Shown here piece by piece: positions 33,870 through 43,808 of a stretch of DNA of 64,000 nucleotides. This DNA comes from Methanosarcina acetivorans C2A. Lineage in GTDB: Archaea > Halobacteriota > Methanosarcinia > Methanosarcinales > Methanosarcinaceae. A program made the translations under genes and the position numbers. The notes under the pieces are model-generated. The model did no database searches. It saw only the letters and a list, made by a program, of their open reading frames with translations, and was not told where the DNA came from. Location: the NCBI RefSeq assembly GCF_000007345.1, contig NC_003552.1, positions 496,001-560,000 on the forward strand. The letters run 5' to 3'. Position 1 is the first letter of the stretch, and each line of letters opens with the position of its first letter.

Positions 33870-34526
33870 ATGTTAAAAGCAATCATTTTTGATGTGGATG
33901 GGGTTCTTGTTGACTCCATGCGTTTTCAGGCTGAGGCCTGGGTTAAGACTCTCAAGGAAGTGGGTGTCACCGTCAGCAGGGAAGACATTTACGAGCTTGA
34001 GGGTTCAAATAATTTAGGGCTGATCAAATTGGTCTTTGAGAAGGCAGGAAAAGAGCCTGAACCCTGGCATTATGAGCAGTTGCCTGTAAAAAAACGAGAA
34101 GTTCTTGAGTTTGACCGCATAAAACCCTTTGAAGGCATGCCTTCCTGTCTTAATCAACTGAAAAAACATTTCAGGCTTGCAATGGTTTCGGGGTCGAACT
34201 TTGATGTCGTCAGTACATTTGCAAATTCCTTTTTTCCAGACTGCTTCGAGGTCATTATTACCGGCGGCGACCTTGCGCGTGGAAAACCCTGTCCTGACCC
34301 GTACCTTAAGGCGCTTGAAAAACTCGATCTGGCAACGAATGAGTGCATTGTAGTTGAAAATGCCCCTCTTGGAATTACTGCCGCCAAAAGAGCCGGACTT
34401 TACTGTGTTGCGGTTGCAAGTATGCTTGCCCCTGAAAAGGTGAAGCATGCTGACCTTGTGTTCGAAAACCATGCTGCACTGCTTGATTACCTGAAAAGCC
34501 TCATACCCGGGGAGTCTCACACTTGA
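33870..34526 (+). CDS. HAD-superfamily phosphatase, beta-phosphoglucomutase-like
   Basis: 218 residues. HAD motif I is DVDGVLVDS (Asp8 nucleophile, Asp10 acid/base), motif II is MVSGSN, motif III Lys lies in RGKPCPDPY and motif IV in VVENAPLGITAAKRAG. The cap domain (about 15-85) is alpha-helical as in phosphoglucomutase/phosphoglycolate phosphatases. It should dephosphorylate or isomerise a sugar phosphate; the substrate is unknown. The start has no Shine-Dalgarno, but a TATA-like ATATTTATTAAG about 30 bp upstream suggests a leaderless message. The next two genes, on the opposite strand, are glycosyltransferases. Confidence 0.88.
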   Translation: MLKAIIFDVDGVLVDSMRFQAEAWVKTLKEVGVTVSREDIYELEGSNNLGLIKLVFEKAGKEPEPWHYEQLPVKKREVLEFDRIKPFEGMPSCLNQLKKHFRLAMVSGSNFDVVSTFANSFFPDCFEVIITGGDLARGKPCPDPYLKALEKLDLATNECIVVENAPLGITAAKRAGLYCVAVASMLAPEKVKHADLVFENHAALLDYLKSLIPGESHT

Positions 34527-34607
34527 TGAGTCTCGTCCCGAATGGGGCTCTTCTTTTCTGAGAATCCGATCTTTATTTACCGGGAATCATCTTTTTCAGG
34601 AAAGTTT

Positions 34608-35747
34608 TCAGGAGGCTTTTTTCCCTATTTCTTTTTCCAGCAGTTTTCTTATCGTTTTTGGCCCGTCAAGCTCCCCGGAAAGGCGCTGCAATCTCTCGAC
34701 TTTGTTTCTGTATGCCTCATCTTCAATGACTTCCCTTATACATTCAAGAATGACCTCGGGAGGGGTGGAGTAACTGAGCATTCTTCCATAGCCTTCTTCC
34801 TCCACCACTGCAGCATTACTCTCCTGTTCGCTGTGCCCCTCGTCCGGGAAAGAGAGGATGGGAACCCCGAAGCTTAAAGCTTCCATGATTGTGCTGTGCC
34901 CGCCTGGAGCTATTACGGCATCCGAACTCTTGATATAAGGATAGGTATCTTCAACAAAGTTGAGAATCCGAACGTTTTTCGGGACTCCCCCGAGCTTTGA
35001 AGGGTCAAGGGAAGGGCCTGAAATAAGCGTATAGTTAATTCCCGGGTCAAGCATGGCAGTTGTTAGTACTTTCCTGAAAATCGGTTCCCTGTACCCGAAG
35101 CCTCCTATCAGGGAAACGACATGCGGTTTTTCCAGAGGGATGCTGTCTATATCTTCATATTTCTCCCTCACAAGAGGGCCGCTGTAGAACAGTTTTCCCC
35201 GGAGTTTGGGGGCAAAATTCAGATTTTTTCTGCAGACGGTGTAGGGCAGGGGGTAGTCAGGAATAATTATTTTATCGGTTTTTTCAAAGACTTCTTTGTA
35301 GAACTTCTTTGTCAGCTTCCCAATAATCCGAACCGGAACTCCCCTGTTCTTGAAAAACTCTTCCATATTCGACTGGTTGATGATCAGATATACGGGAAGC
35401 TTAAGGACCATTGCTGCAAGAGTCCCCAGGTAGTAGCTGTCCGAAACCACCACATCGGGTTTGAATTCTCTGAGCAGCTTGAGAAGCTTCGGGCCTCCGA
35501 GGAGCTGGGCACTTTTGAGGGTTGCTTCGATCGATCCTGTCAAATCAAGGCTCCCTGCCTTCCCTACCAGTTTTATTTCCGAAGGGATTTCCTGAGCCGT
35601 ATACCCTGTTTTTTCCACCAGTTCCTTTGAATAGCCGTAAGCTCCGAATTTGATCTCATGCCCTGCATTTAGAAGTTCTTTTCCCAGCGCAAGGCAGCGG
35701 CTAGTATGACCAAGCCCCTCTCCGCATATAAAAATCATTATTTTCAT
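34608..35747 (-). CDS. MurG-like (GT28) glycosyltransferase
   Basis: 379-residue GT-B fold enzyme. The N-terminal Rossmann domain starts KIMIFICGEGLGHTSRCLAL, the glycine-rich GHxxR acceptor loop of the family. The C-terminal domain has GGFGYREPIF and the nucleotide-sugar site APGGHSTIMEALSFGVPIL followed by PDEGHSEQESNA. It probably transfers a sugar from a UDP-sugar to a lipid or surface glycan at the inner membrane face. It is the second gene of a tandem pair; the upstream gene (35805) is a paralogue over its full length, about half identical by eye. Acceptor unknown; archaeal glycolipid or S-layer glycan synthesis is plausible. Confidence 0.85.
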   Translation of the reverse strand: MKIMIFICGEGLGHTSRCLALGKELLNAGHEIKFGAYGYSKELVEKTGYTAQEIPSEIKLVGKAGSLDLTGSIEATLKSAQLLGGPKLLKLLREFKPDVVVSDSYYLGTLAAMVLKLPVYLIINQSNMEEFFKNRGVPVRIIGKLTKKFYKEVFEKTDKIIIPDYPLPYTVCRKNLNFAPKLRGKLFYSGPLVREKYEDIDSIPLEKPHVVSLIGGFGYREPIFRKVLTTAMLDPGINYTLISGPSLDPSKLGGVPKNVRILNFVEDTYPYIKSSDAVIAPGGHSTIMEALSFGVPILSFPDEGHSEQESNAAVVEEEGYGRMLSYSTPPEVILECIREVIEDEAYRNKVERLQRLSGELDGPKTIRKLLEKEIGKKAS

Positions 35748-35804
35748 CCTTTTTTCCTCGTTTTTCAGGATGTGTTTATTTCTATTTGCTTTTTCTCCCG
35801 GACT

Positions 35805-36971
35805 TCAGGTTTCTTCCTTTGAGTTTTCTTTTCCCGCGGACCTTTCTCCAAACTTCTCTTCAAGAAGTTTCCTGACAGCCGCAGGTCCGTCCAGCACTTC
35901 GGCAAGTTCCATCAGCCGTCGGGTTTTTCTCCTGTAATTCTCATCTTCCAGGACTTCCCGGATACAGGCAAGGATAACCTCCGGGCGCGTCAGGTAACTC
36001 ATCCGCTTTCCGTATCCTGCATCTTCGAGCACGGTGGCATTATTTTCCTGCTCCGTATGTTTTTCATCCGGAAAGGAAAGCACGGGAAGTCCGAAGGCGA
36101 GGCTCTCCATAATGGTACCGTGCCCTCCGGCAGTAATTACCAGGTCCGAGCCCCTGTAGTAAGGAAAGGGATTATCCGTAAATCCCGTAAATTCAACGTT
36201 TTCAGGGATTTCAGGAAACTGTTCGGGGACTATCCCGGGACCTGCAATAAAAGTATAGTGGATGTCCGGGTCGAGTTTTGCAGCCTCAAGAACCTTCCGG
36301 AAGATAGCTGCCCTGTACCCGAAGGCTCCGATTGTTGAAAGGACATTCGGATGTCGGAAGGCTTTTGCTTCAACTTCCCTGTACCTGCTCCGGATGAGGG
36401 GACCGCTGAAAAAGATATTGGGATTTAGCGCTCTTGGGATGGTGAAATTTCTTCGATTTACGGAGTAAGGGAGCGGGTAATCAGGAACCATTATCCCGTC
36501 AACGCTGCTAAAGATGTAGTTGTAAAACCTTCGGACAAGCTTTCCTGCCACAGCTAAAAGAGGTCCCTTTTTCTGAAAAAATTCTTCCATATTGAACTGA
36601 TGCCCTATGAAGTAAACAGGAACTTTCCTTGAACGTGCCGCAAGGATACCTGAGTAGTACCCGTCAGAAAGGACCACATCAGGCTCCAGGACTTCGATCA
36701 GCTTAAGGAGTTTCCTGAACCCGACAGGGGAAAGATTTCTCAGGGTTTCTTTGATGGATTTTCCGATGTCAAAGATCCCGGTCTCTCCTATCAGCCTTAT
36801 TTCCGGCTGGATCTCCCATGCCGAATAGCCTGTTTTTCTCACCAGCTCCCTTGAGTATCCATAAGCTCCAAAGCTCACCTCATGCCCTGCAGCCAGAAAC
36901 TCTTTCCCCAGCGCAAGGCATCGGCTTGTATGCCCGAGCCCTTCTCCGCATATGAACAGCAAGATTTTCAT
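35805..36971 (-). CDS. MurG-like (GT28) glycosyltransferase, paralogue
   Basis: 388 residues from the ATG at 36971, which follows ACAGGA and aligns with the start of the neighbour; a longer open frame to 37082 adds 37 residues without counterpart. GEGLGHTSRCLALGKE opens the protein; TAGGHGTIMESLAFGLPVLS and PDEKHTEQENNA make the donor site. It differs from its neighbour mainly in the acceptor-binding half, suggesting sequential sugar transfers onto one product. A Lys/Glu-rich tail (ERSAGKENSKEE) is unique to this copy. The gap to the second gene is 57 bp, so the two are likely cotranscribed. Confidence 0.85.
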   Translation of the reverse strand: MKILLFICGEGLGHTSRCLALGKEFLAAGHEVSFGAYGYSRELVRKTGYSAWEIQPEIRLIGETGIFDIGKSIKETLRNLSPVGFRKLLKLIEVLEPDVVLSDGYYSGILAARSRKVPVYFIGHQFNMEEFFQKKGPLLAVAGKLVRRFYNYIFSSVDGIMVPDYPLPYSVNRRNFTIPRALNPNIFFSGPLIRSRYREVEAKAFRHPNVLSTIGAFGYRAAIFRKVLEAAKLDPDIHYTFIAGPGIVPEQFPEIPENVEFTGFTDNPFPYYRGSDLVITAGGHGTIMESLAFGLPVLSFPDEKHTEQENNATVLEDAGYGKRMSYLTRPEVILACIREVLEDENYRRKTRRLMELAEVLDGPAAVRKLLEEKFGERSAGKENSKEET

Positions 36972-37767
36972 ATTCCTGTCATCCTTCCCTGCCGTAAGCT
37001 GTAATACCAAATATTTTCCTAAGGTTAAACCTTTGCCTGCAGAGTTGTAGAGTTGTAATAACTTCAAAAATAATAGCCTCAAAAAAGGTCTGCATGACTA
37101 AAAAATTAAAAAGAAGAGATTTGAGGTAAAATCCTTTTAGAAGGAAGTAACATGGGAAGGAGATTTTTGGTAGGTTCCTGACTGATAGCATGCTTTTTGG
37201 TCTGTTCGTATGCTTTTTGATCTGTTCGTATATTCCGGTTGTTTTGATCCCACGCTACTAGTTAATAGATACTCATTTCCTGTATATATACTTTCTCTTT
37301 TTCTATGTAATAATTCTCTTAAGTATGGTTATTATTTTTAGAAAACTATATTTCTTATTTTTCTATCCCTCCCATTTTTCGGAGATTTCAGGTCAGAAAT
37401 ACTTGCCTTAAAATAAGTTTTTTACAAAAAAAAGGTCTTATTTGCTTTAAATTTTTCTTAACCTTTTTATTTGCCATATTCATTCAAAACAAAAAAAATA
37501 GTGCCTTCAAGCTTCATCTTTCTCTTCTTTTCTCCTTATTTCTCTCGGCTTAATCCTTTTTTCTCTCATTTTCTTCCTTCCCAGTTTCTCTTTACTTTTT
37601 TGATCTCCTCTCTCTATTTCTATGGATTACCAATTTATTTTTAATTGATCTATGTATTAATTATGGAAAACATATTTTTTAGCGAAATATATTTATATTT
37701 TCTCCGTCTTCTTTTAACTGGATAAGAATTTCTTGAATATTTCGCACCGAAAGAATATTCGAATAAA
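36972..37767. other. 0.8-kb AT-rich spacer
   Basis: No gene. A 20-bp near-exact tandem duplication (ATGCTTTTTGGTCTGTTCGT) lies at 37190-37229. 37500-37620 is T/C-rich. A TATA-like AAATATATTTATATT (about 37685-37699) probably drives the PHP gene. Confidence 0.5.
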
Positions 37768-38781
37768 ATGGTCGTGCGTATTATGCGAGGAAAACCCAAA
37801 AATAATCCAAGAACAACGGTAAGCTCTGAGCTTGCAGAAACTTTAGTTCAGGAGGGATGGAAAAAGGTGGATCTGCACGTGCACTCCTCCTGTTCCTATG
37901 ATGTCCCTCCCGCAAAGGCAATGCACCCTTCGGTTCTTTTTGAAAAGGCAAGGGCCAAGGGGCTTGATTACGTGACCTTTACCGACCATGATACTGTCGA
38001 AGCATATAACCTGCTTGGCTGGGACAGGGAAGGGCTGGTCCCGGGGGTCGAGATTTCAATCAAAGACCCTGAAAACATAGGACATACCCTTCACGTTAAT
38101 GTTTTTGAACTCGATTCCGAAGAGTTCGGAGAGCTTGAGGCAATTGTAAACCAGGAACATGACTTTAAAAGCTTTATCCGCTACCTCAGGCTTCACGACC
38201 TCCCGCACATCTATAACCACCCCTTCTGGTTTGCCATAGGGGACAGGCCCAACCTCCGGGCTGTGCCTGAACTCATAAAACAGTTCCCTGTTATCGAATA
38301 CAACATGCAGGACTTAACGGAAAAAAACCTGATAACGGCTGCCCTTGCCCGAAAATATGGAAAAGGGCTTGCTGCCACTACGGACAGCCACACCGGAGGC
38401 ATGGGGGCCGTCTATACGCTCGCAAAAGGCGATTCTTTCAGAGAATATTTTGATAACATCAAAAACGGCAGGTCCTATATGGTGATTGAGGGGGGAGCCA
38501 GGCGGCACCTTACAAAAGAACTGAATGCCTGGGTCGAACTGGTCTTTTCCATGGACCGGAATGCAAGGGGAGAAGTGGGTTTCACCACAAATGTGAAGAC
38601 TTTTGACAGGTTGATAGGTTTTTTTGCAAACGGGAAAATAAGGGAGTTTCCCAGGATTAACGGGCTGGCAATGAAATTTTTCCAGAATTTTTCTCGCTCA
38701 GGACTTCCTGCTTATATGTACATGAGGGCTGAAAAGCCGCTGATTTCAAGGATAGAAAAAGTAGTTAATCTGACGGCATGA
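37768..38781 (+). CDS. PHP-domain metal-dependent phosphoesterase
   Basis: 337 residues. Metal ligands of the PHP fold are visible as DLHVHSSCSYD (Asp35, His37, His39), FTDHDT (Asp73, His74, Asp75), GVEIS (Glu near 95), HIYNHPF (about 150) and TTDSHTGG (about 210). These proteins hydrolyse phosphomonoesters or phosphodiesters using two or three metal ions. The C-terminal 80 residues are helical and lack the PHP signature. The biological substrate is unknown. The stop overlaps the region just after mtaB, which is convergent. Confidence 0.83.
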   Translation: MVVRIMRGKPKNNPRTTVSSELAETLVQEGWKKVDLHVHSSCSYDVPPAKAMHPSVLFEKARAKGLDYVTFTDHDTVEAYNLLGWDREGLVPGVEISIKDPENIGHTLHVNVFELDSEEFGELEAIVNQEHDFKSFIRYLRLHDLPHIYNHPFWFAIGDRPNLRAVPELIKQFPVIEYNMQDLTEKNLITAALARKYGKGLAATTDSHTGGMGAVYTLAKGDSFREYFDNIKNGRSYMVIEGGARRHLTKELNAWVELVFSMDRNARGEVGFTTNVKTFDRLIGFFANGKIREFPRINGLAMKFFQNFSRSGLPAYMYMRAEKPLISRIEKVVNLTA

Positions 38782-38843
38782 AAAAAGTGAGGACAAAAGT
38801 GCAGTGCGTGAAGTTTAAGAAAAAGAAAAAGAGAACTGAGGGC

Positions 38844-40229
38844 TTAGAAGCCGTAGTTCTCGGGGAGGAAGACCTTAACTTCACTCTTGTACTTTGTGAG
38901 ACAGTCGTCCATGAACTTGTCCATGTCGTCTGTGAGGGAGTCAAGAGATGCCTTTGCGTCTGCGAGGGCTTTGGTTTCGAACCTGGAGAGCTCGAGCTTA
39001 CCGGCTGCACCTTCGCTGACAATGTCGCAGCATGCAACTGCAGCGTTCTTTGCTCTGAGGTAGATGTCTTCTCCGTCCTTAACAATTGCTTCGCCGACCT
39101 TGTATGCATTGTCGTAGGCAAGGACATATCCCTGTGGGTCTCTGTACCTGTCAGAAAGCATGAAGAGGTCTCTGAGAACTTTCTCGTTCTTGGTTTCAAG
39201 AGCGGTGTTCATGAGGGTGCAGTCGTATGCAAGGGTCTCGGACCAGCACTGAACAGTGGTACCGCCGAATTCACCGTGGTATTCGACGGATTCATTGGAC
39301 CAGCAGTCACAGCACTGCATAATGAGGTTACCCAGTACGTCAGAGTGAGCGCAGGTGGAAGTCTTACCTTCCTGGGTCATCGGCTTGCCTGTGATGGCTT
39401 TGATGATGATGTTTTCGTATCCGCAGTCCTTTCCGGGGCCCATTGCGCCGCATTCGTATGCAACGAGGGACCTGGGTGCGGAGATTGCTCTTGCGAGGAT
39501 TGCAAGGGTGTGTGCGAGGTTCTTGTCAAGCAGACCGCCGCCGATGAACATTGCGGTGTTTGCCTGGGCGCAGTCGGTGTCTCCGGCTGCAACAGTGCCG
39601 GTCTTCTGTGCAATTGCTGCAATATCGGACCAGATCATTTCCATGTCGATGGAACCGAGGCAGCCAATTGCGTAGAGCATACCAGCGACGTCGTTTCTGA
39701 GAACTGCGTGGTCGAATACTTCCTTACCACCCATCGATTCAACGGAAAGCAGGTCAGCACCGGACTTTGCGCATTCTTCGAAAGCCTCGAGGAAGACGGA
39801 GTACTTGTCGCCTCTGAGCTGGAGGAAGTCTCTGTTTTCACGGATGTCACCGATGGTGTGGCGGAGGGCGCACTTTATGCCGTATTCATCGTGGTATTCT
39901 TCCATGATGGTCTTCTGGGCGTGTGCGACTTCTGCTCCCCAGGAGGGGTTGTTGGACATCTGCTGAACGTGTTCGGTTTCAAGGATAACTGCAGGGAAAC
40001 CGACCTGGACCATTCTGCCCATAATGTCGGTGGTGATTCTCTCGTATTCCTTTACGAGTTTTTCCTTGGATGCACCGGCTTCAGGCCTGGGTGCATAGTT
40101 AACTTCAGGAATTGTGTAGCCTGCACCGATCTCAAGGCCAAGGCCTGCCTTTACTGGGTACTTGGATACGCCGAAGCTCATTTCGTCTGCGCTTGCATAT
40201 GCCATTGAAGTGTATCTTTTTGCTGCCAT
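38844..40229 (-). CDS. mtaB: Methanol--corrinoid protein methyltransferase MtaB
   Basis: Zinc enzyme that activates methanol and methylates the Co(I) corrinoid on MtaC, the entry step of methanogenesis from methanol. The 461-residue protein starts AAKRYTSMAYASADEM; the zinc ligands known for MtaB map exactly onto Glu164, Cys220 and Cys269. It is cotranscribed with mtaC, 10 bp downstream of its stop on the minus strand. Codon use is strongly biased (CTC/CTG, GAG, GTC), as expected of a very highly expressed methanogenesis gene, in contrast to the AT-rich surroundings. Methanosarcina carries several mtaCB isozymes; the divergent pair of Msr regulators resembles the arrangement described beside mtaCB1 of M. 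acetivorans. Confidence 0.98.
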   Translation of the reverse strand: MAAKRYTSMAYASADEMSFGVSKYPVKAGLGLEIGAGYTIPEVNYAPRPEAGASKEKLVKEYERITTDIMGRMVQVGFPAVILETEHVQQMSNNPSWGAEVAHAQKTIMEEYHDEYGIKCALRHTIGDIRENRDFLQLRGDKYSVFLEAFEECAKSGADLLSVESMGGKEVFDHAVLRNDVAGMLYAIGCLGSIDMEMIWSDIAAIAQKTGTVAAGDTDCAQANTAMFIGGGLLDKNLAHTLAILARAISAPRSLVAYECGAMGPGKDCGYENIIIKAITGKPMTQEGKTSTCAHSDVLGNLIMQCCDCWSNESVEYHGEFGGTTVQCWSETLAYDCTLMNTALETKNEKVLRDLFMLSDRYRDPQGYVLAYDNAYKVGEAIVKDGEDIYLRAKNAAVACCDIVSEGAAGKLELSRFETKALADAKASLDSLTDDMDKFMDDCLTKYKSEVKVFLPENYGF

Positions 40230-40239
40230 TTAACTCACC

Positions 40240-41016
40240 TCAGTGCTTGTGGAATTTCTCTCTTAATGCTGCGATCTCTGTGGTACCTGCAACGATTGCG
40301 TCAGCAATCTTGGGGGCATCGGCTGCTTCTTCACCATACACACCGAGTGCATACTGGGACACGAAGTCCTGGTTAACTGCTCCGCCACCGCATGCGAATG
40401 GGGTTTTAATACCCTTTTCGAGGAGTTTGTCATTAACTTCCTTGAATGCGTACATGGTGGTGGTCATGAGTGCAGTACCTGTGACCATAAGAGGTTTGTT
40501 TGCAATAACTGCATTGACAACTTCGTCCACAGGGACGTCCCTTCCGAGGTCTACTACATCGTAGCCGTTTGCTCTGAGGAGAGCGGTAACGATGTTCTTA
40601 CCGATGTCGTGGACGTCGCCTTCTGCAACGTGGCAGACAACAGTTCCCTTTGTTACAGGGGCAGTTTCGGAGTTTTCCTTACAGAATTCGATACCTTCGA
40701 GCATGGCGTCGGCAGACATCATGACATTGGGGAGGAAAATTATACCTTCATCGTAGAGCTTGGTGACAACGCCCATACCGATCATGAGGGCATCATCGAT
40801 GAGTGCGATTGGGTCCTTACCTGCATCCATTGCAGCCTGGAGACCCTCGATCACGTCATCTTCTTCTCCTTCGAAGATGGCTTTTGAGATCGGGTAAATA
40901 AGTTCGTCCTTAGGATAGAGCTCTTCTGCGGCTTCTTCTGGCGTCATTGCCTTTTCCAGAGCCACATTGTATCTGGTTAATACCTTTTTCAGACTTGCCT
41001 CTGTAAAGTCCAACAT
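40240..41016 (-). CDS. mtaC: Methanol corrinoid protein MtaC
   Basis: Carries the methyl group between MtaB and MtaA. The 258-residue protein has an N-terminal helical cap domain (1-120) and a B12-binding Rossmann domain with the DXHXXG lower-ligand motif as DVHDIG (Asp134, His136, Gly139), followed by the conserved VDLGRDVP and GTALMTTTM stretches. It precedes mtaB with a 10-bp gap, so translation is coupled. The ribosome site is GGAGG on the minus strand (AATGGAGG). The untranslated region upstream is probably several hundred nucleotides, as known for mtaCB operons; TATA-like DNA on the minus strand near 41594-41605 would give a leader of about 550 nt. Confidence 0.98.
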   Translation of the reverse strand: MLDFTEASLKKVLTRYNVALEKAMTPEEAAEELYPKDELIYPISKAIFEGEEDDVIEGLQAAMDAGKDPIALIDDALMIGMGVVTKLYDEGIIFLPNVMMSADAMLEGIEFCKENSETAPVTKGTVVCHVAEGDVHDIGKNIVTALLRANGYDVVDLGRDVPVDEVVNAVIANKPLMVTGTALMTTTMYAFKEVNDKLLEKGIKTPFACGGGAVNQDFVSQYALGVYGEEAADAPKIADAIVAGTTEIAALREKFHKH

Positions 41017-41925
41017 ATTTCTAAACCTCCATTTAGATCAAACAACAAAAAGGTCCTTGCCATTCCGGCTCTGCAGTTTCCGGATATATTAGGCATGGGA
41101 TATTCCGGTTTTGCCTTTGTAAAGTATTTTCTTCCTGTGGTAGTACTCTGAGAAACATCTGAAGTTTATAAATTTTTGAGGGTGTAAATTCCAGATTTCT
41201 GCAGTACGATGCCGGTGAAAGAATTTCTTTCTCCTGTTACCGAAACTTTTCCTTTTTTTATTGTATCTCATGCCTGCATGCGGACATGTGCTTACAGCAT
41301 AATTAGGGGAAATCATCACATATACCATAACCGACGGAAATTTTTTCCTGATTTTTACAGGTCAACACAGGGTCTAAAATTTTGAGGGTGCAGAGGGGTA
41401 TCTTTCCTTTGAATTTTTTAAGCTCGCTTTTTCTGATAATAGAGCTCTGAATTTTTGAGGTGATTTTGGGGAGAACTTCTTTACTGTTTTTTGAGAAGCT
41501 TTCTTTTTTATCATTTGTACTTTTTTTGAACAATGTCATTATTCAGATCAAGCGGGTAAAAAATTTCAATGTTCAAATTTGCAATCTCAGTCAACATATA
41601 TAAAATTTAAAATTAGTGATCGTGTAATTCGTTTTCTCTTTTTAGGTGACTGATGTTGTTTTTCCTTCTATCTTGCAACTCTCTTCAACTGTTAAAGTAA
41701 ACTCAATTAGATTATCTCGCGTTTTAAATTATTCATCCAAATTCTTTTATATAAATCCATATAACGGTAATCTCTAATATATGGCGCAAACTCTTCCTCC
41801 TATTAGGGTCGTATATGGCCCGAGTGTAACTCAAATCCTTATTCGCCCACATGTAAACATTTTTTCCTTGCCGCATAATGCAGATTATCCTATATTTAAA
41901 GAAAAAAGAGATAGGAGTGGTTTGA
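41017..41925. other. Divergent control region of mtaCB and the Msr genes
   Basis: No gene. The 909 bp separate mtaC (minus) from the first regulator (plus). TATA-like sequences lie at 41594-41605 (ATATATAAAATT, usable on either strand) and 41744-41757 (TTTTATATAAATCC, plus). Leaders of about 550 nt for mtaC and about 150 nt for the regulator would follow. Long leaders are established for mtaCB messages. I see no clear operator repeat. Confidence 0.6.
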
Positions 41926-42780
41926 ATGCAATCTGAGTTAATAGATGTAGTATTTCGTTCTCAGAAAAGAAGAGACCTCCTCTTACTGCTGGGAGAGGAA
42001 CCCCGCACAATGGAAGATATTAAAGTCCTCCTTGATGTTTCTCCCACGGCTATCTTGCCCCAGATCAAGAGGCTTACGGACAGTAACCTTGTTATTCAGA
42101 AAAATGGCAGCTATGAATTGACAGATATGGGAGAGCAGGTCTTCAAAAAAGCCAGGGCCCTTGTTGATGTCCTTACCCTGGTTGAAAAAGATAACTACTG
42201 GATCGAACACGACCTGGGGGGAATTCCCCAGTACCTACTTGATAAGATCGGGGAAATTAAGGACTGCAATCTGGTTAAAGCTGATCCCAGCCAGATTTTC
42301 GAGCCGAATACCGAGCTTCTGGAATATTTCGCTTCTTCCCGCTACCTTATGGTATTTTCATCTTTCTACAGGCCGGAGTTCCTGCCCCTCTATTCCAAGC
42401 TAGGAAGGCTTGAGTCAGAGGTCTCCCTTATTTTCACGGAATCGGTACTCGAAAAGTTCCTGTATAACTATGAAAAGAAAATCAGAAGGCTTGCCACAAT
42501 GGATAACACCGAACTTTGCGTCTGTAAGGATGGTGTAAAAATTGCCGAACTTATTGTCTCGGATCGCGGGATGATGATCTCTCTTTTTGACAGCCAGGGA
42601 AGGTTCTATCACGAATATATGTACTGTTCCGAACCTCAGGCTATTTCCTGGGCAAGAGAGCTCTTTGATTTCTACGAATCAAGGGCATTAAGGGTTGATG
42701 GCGAGAAGAGCCTTGACAGTTTTATATGCACACCCGAAAGCGGAGCTTTTTCAGAATCTCTGCTCTTAAGCCTCCACTGA
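41926..42780 (+). CDS. Msr-type methanol-operon regulator (winged helix + FilR1 domain)
   Basis: 284 residues. Residues 1-80 are an ArsR-like winged helix (SQKRRDLLLLLGEEPRTMEDI...TAILPQIKRLTDSNLVIQK); the C-terminal two-thirds is the FilR1/DUF1724 domain shared by methanogen regulators such as the Msr proteins, which activate individual mtaCB operons in Methanosarcina. It diverges from mtaC and is followed by a second member of the family, matching the known regulator pair beside an mtaCB operon. The ribosome site is GATAGGAGTGG. Most likely an activator of the neighbouring operon; a repressive role on other isozymes is possible. Confidence 0.9.
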   Translation: MQSELIDVVFRSQKRRDLLLLLGEEPRTMEDIKVLLDVSPTAILPQIKRLTDSNLVIQKNGSYELTDMGEQVFKKARALVDVLTLVEKDNYWIEHDLGGIPQYLLDKIGEIKDCNLVKADPSQIFEPNTELLEYFASSRYLMVFSSFYRPEFLPLYSKLGRLESEVSLIFTESVLEKFLYNYEKKIRRLATMDNTELCVCKDGVKIAELIVSDRGMMISLFDSQGRFYHEYMYCSEPQAISWARELFDFYESRALRVDGEKSLDSFICTPESGAFSESLLLSLH

Positions 42781-43016
42781 TATTATGCCTGTATATCAAC
42801 AGCTTAATACAGTTTTGAGGCTTTTCCCCAAAATCAGCAAGGGAATTGAGATTATCAGGAGCAACTGGAATTATTCGGGAAATTATTCGGGAATTATTCC
42901 GAACAGCTGGAATATTCCTGTTCAAACTTCGGTAACTTCAACCTCAGCAACTCAGGATAATCTTAATAGATACCATTATTTAATCCAAAACTCCTACCGG
43001 AAGGAGGCCGAACAGA

Positions 43017-43808
43017 ATGAGTATGGAACTGCAGTTAATAGATACTATTTTCTTTTCAGACAAACGAAAAAATCTGCTTATATTCCTGAAGAATGGGCCA
43101 AAAACGATTGAAGAGATCAAGACTGAACTTGAAGTCAGTTCCAGCCCGATTATGGCTCAGATCCGTATCCTGCTCAAAGACGGGCTGCTGGTGCAGAAAG
43201 AGAACAGTTACGAACTTTCTGTAAAAGGGAAACTTGTAGTCCCCAAAATGGAACCTCTTCTTTCCACATTCCGGGTCTTTGATGAAAACCATGATTACTG
43301 GGCAAGGCAGAACCTCCTCACTCTTCCCACCCACCTGCTTGATCGGATCGGGGATCTCGGCAGCTGTATGGAGCTTGTGCCTGACAGGACTCATATTTTT
43401 GATTACCCTCCTGAAATAATGGATCCCCTCTACAGGTCAAAAACAGTCATGGAGGTTTCTTCTTTTTTCCGCCCCGGGTATCCGGGCCTTTACCTTGACC
43501 TTGCGAATAAAGGCATTGAAGTTTCTCTTGTTCTCGAAAAACCCATCTACAGAAAACTGGTCTCCGACTACAGACCGGAAGTTGTAGAGTTCCTTAACCT
43601 GGAAAATACGCAGATCTTTGTCTGTGAAAATAAAATCGAACTTGCGTCCAGCCTTGTTACGGACCGCTTTATCTCTCTGTCCATGATCTCCAAAGATGGA
43701 AGATACTATAACCATGAAATGGTGAGCTTTGAGAAAAGCGCCATTGAATGGGGGCAGGAACTTTACGCCTATTACAGGGACATGTCGGAAGAGATAAAGG
43801 AAATCTGA
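43017..43808 (+). CDS. Msr-type regulator, second gene
   Basis: 263 residues, the same architecture as the protein at 41926: winged helix SDKRKNLLIFLKNGPKTIEEI then VSSSPIMAQIRILLKDGLLVQ (1-75) and a FilR1 domain ending in GQELYAYYRDMSEEIKEI. A GGAAGGAGG ribosome site precedes the ATG. The 236 bp between the two genes contain no other gene I can support, so it may have its own promoter. Working together, two Msr proteins are needed for one mtaCB operon in M. acetivorans, which is the likely situation here. The last codons (EEIKEI) have been copied into an untranslated 18-bp tandem repeat downstream. Confidence 0.9.
   Translation: MSMELQLIDTIFFSDKRKNLLIFLKNGPKTIEEIKTELEVSSSPIMAQIRILLKDGLLVQKENSYELSVKGKLVVPKMEPLLSTFRVFDENHDYWARQNLLTLPTHLLDRIGDLGSCMELVPDRTHIFDYPPEIMDPLYRSKTVMEVSSFFRPGYPGLYLDLANKGIEVSLVLEKPIYRKLVSDYRPEVVEFLNLENTQIFVCENKIELASSLVTDRFISLSMISKDGRYYNHEMVSFEKSAIEWGQELYAYYRDMSEEIKEI

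Noticed and set aside
38778-40208. 476-codon frame on the plus strand
   Set aside because: It lies antisense to mtaB and results from the strong codon bias of that gene; mtaB has conserved zinc ligands.
42785-43111. 108-codon frame between the two Msr genes
   Set aside because: It overlaps the start of the second regulator in another frame and has no ribosome site.
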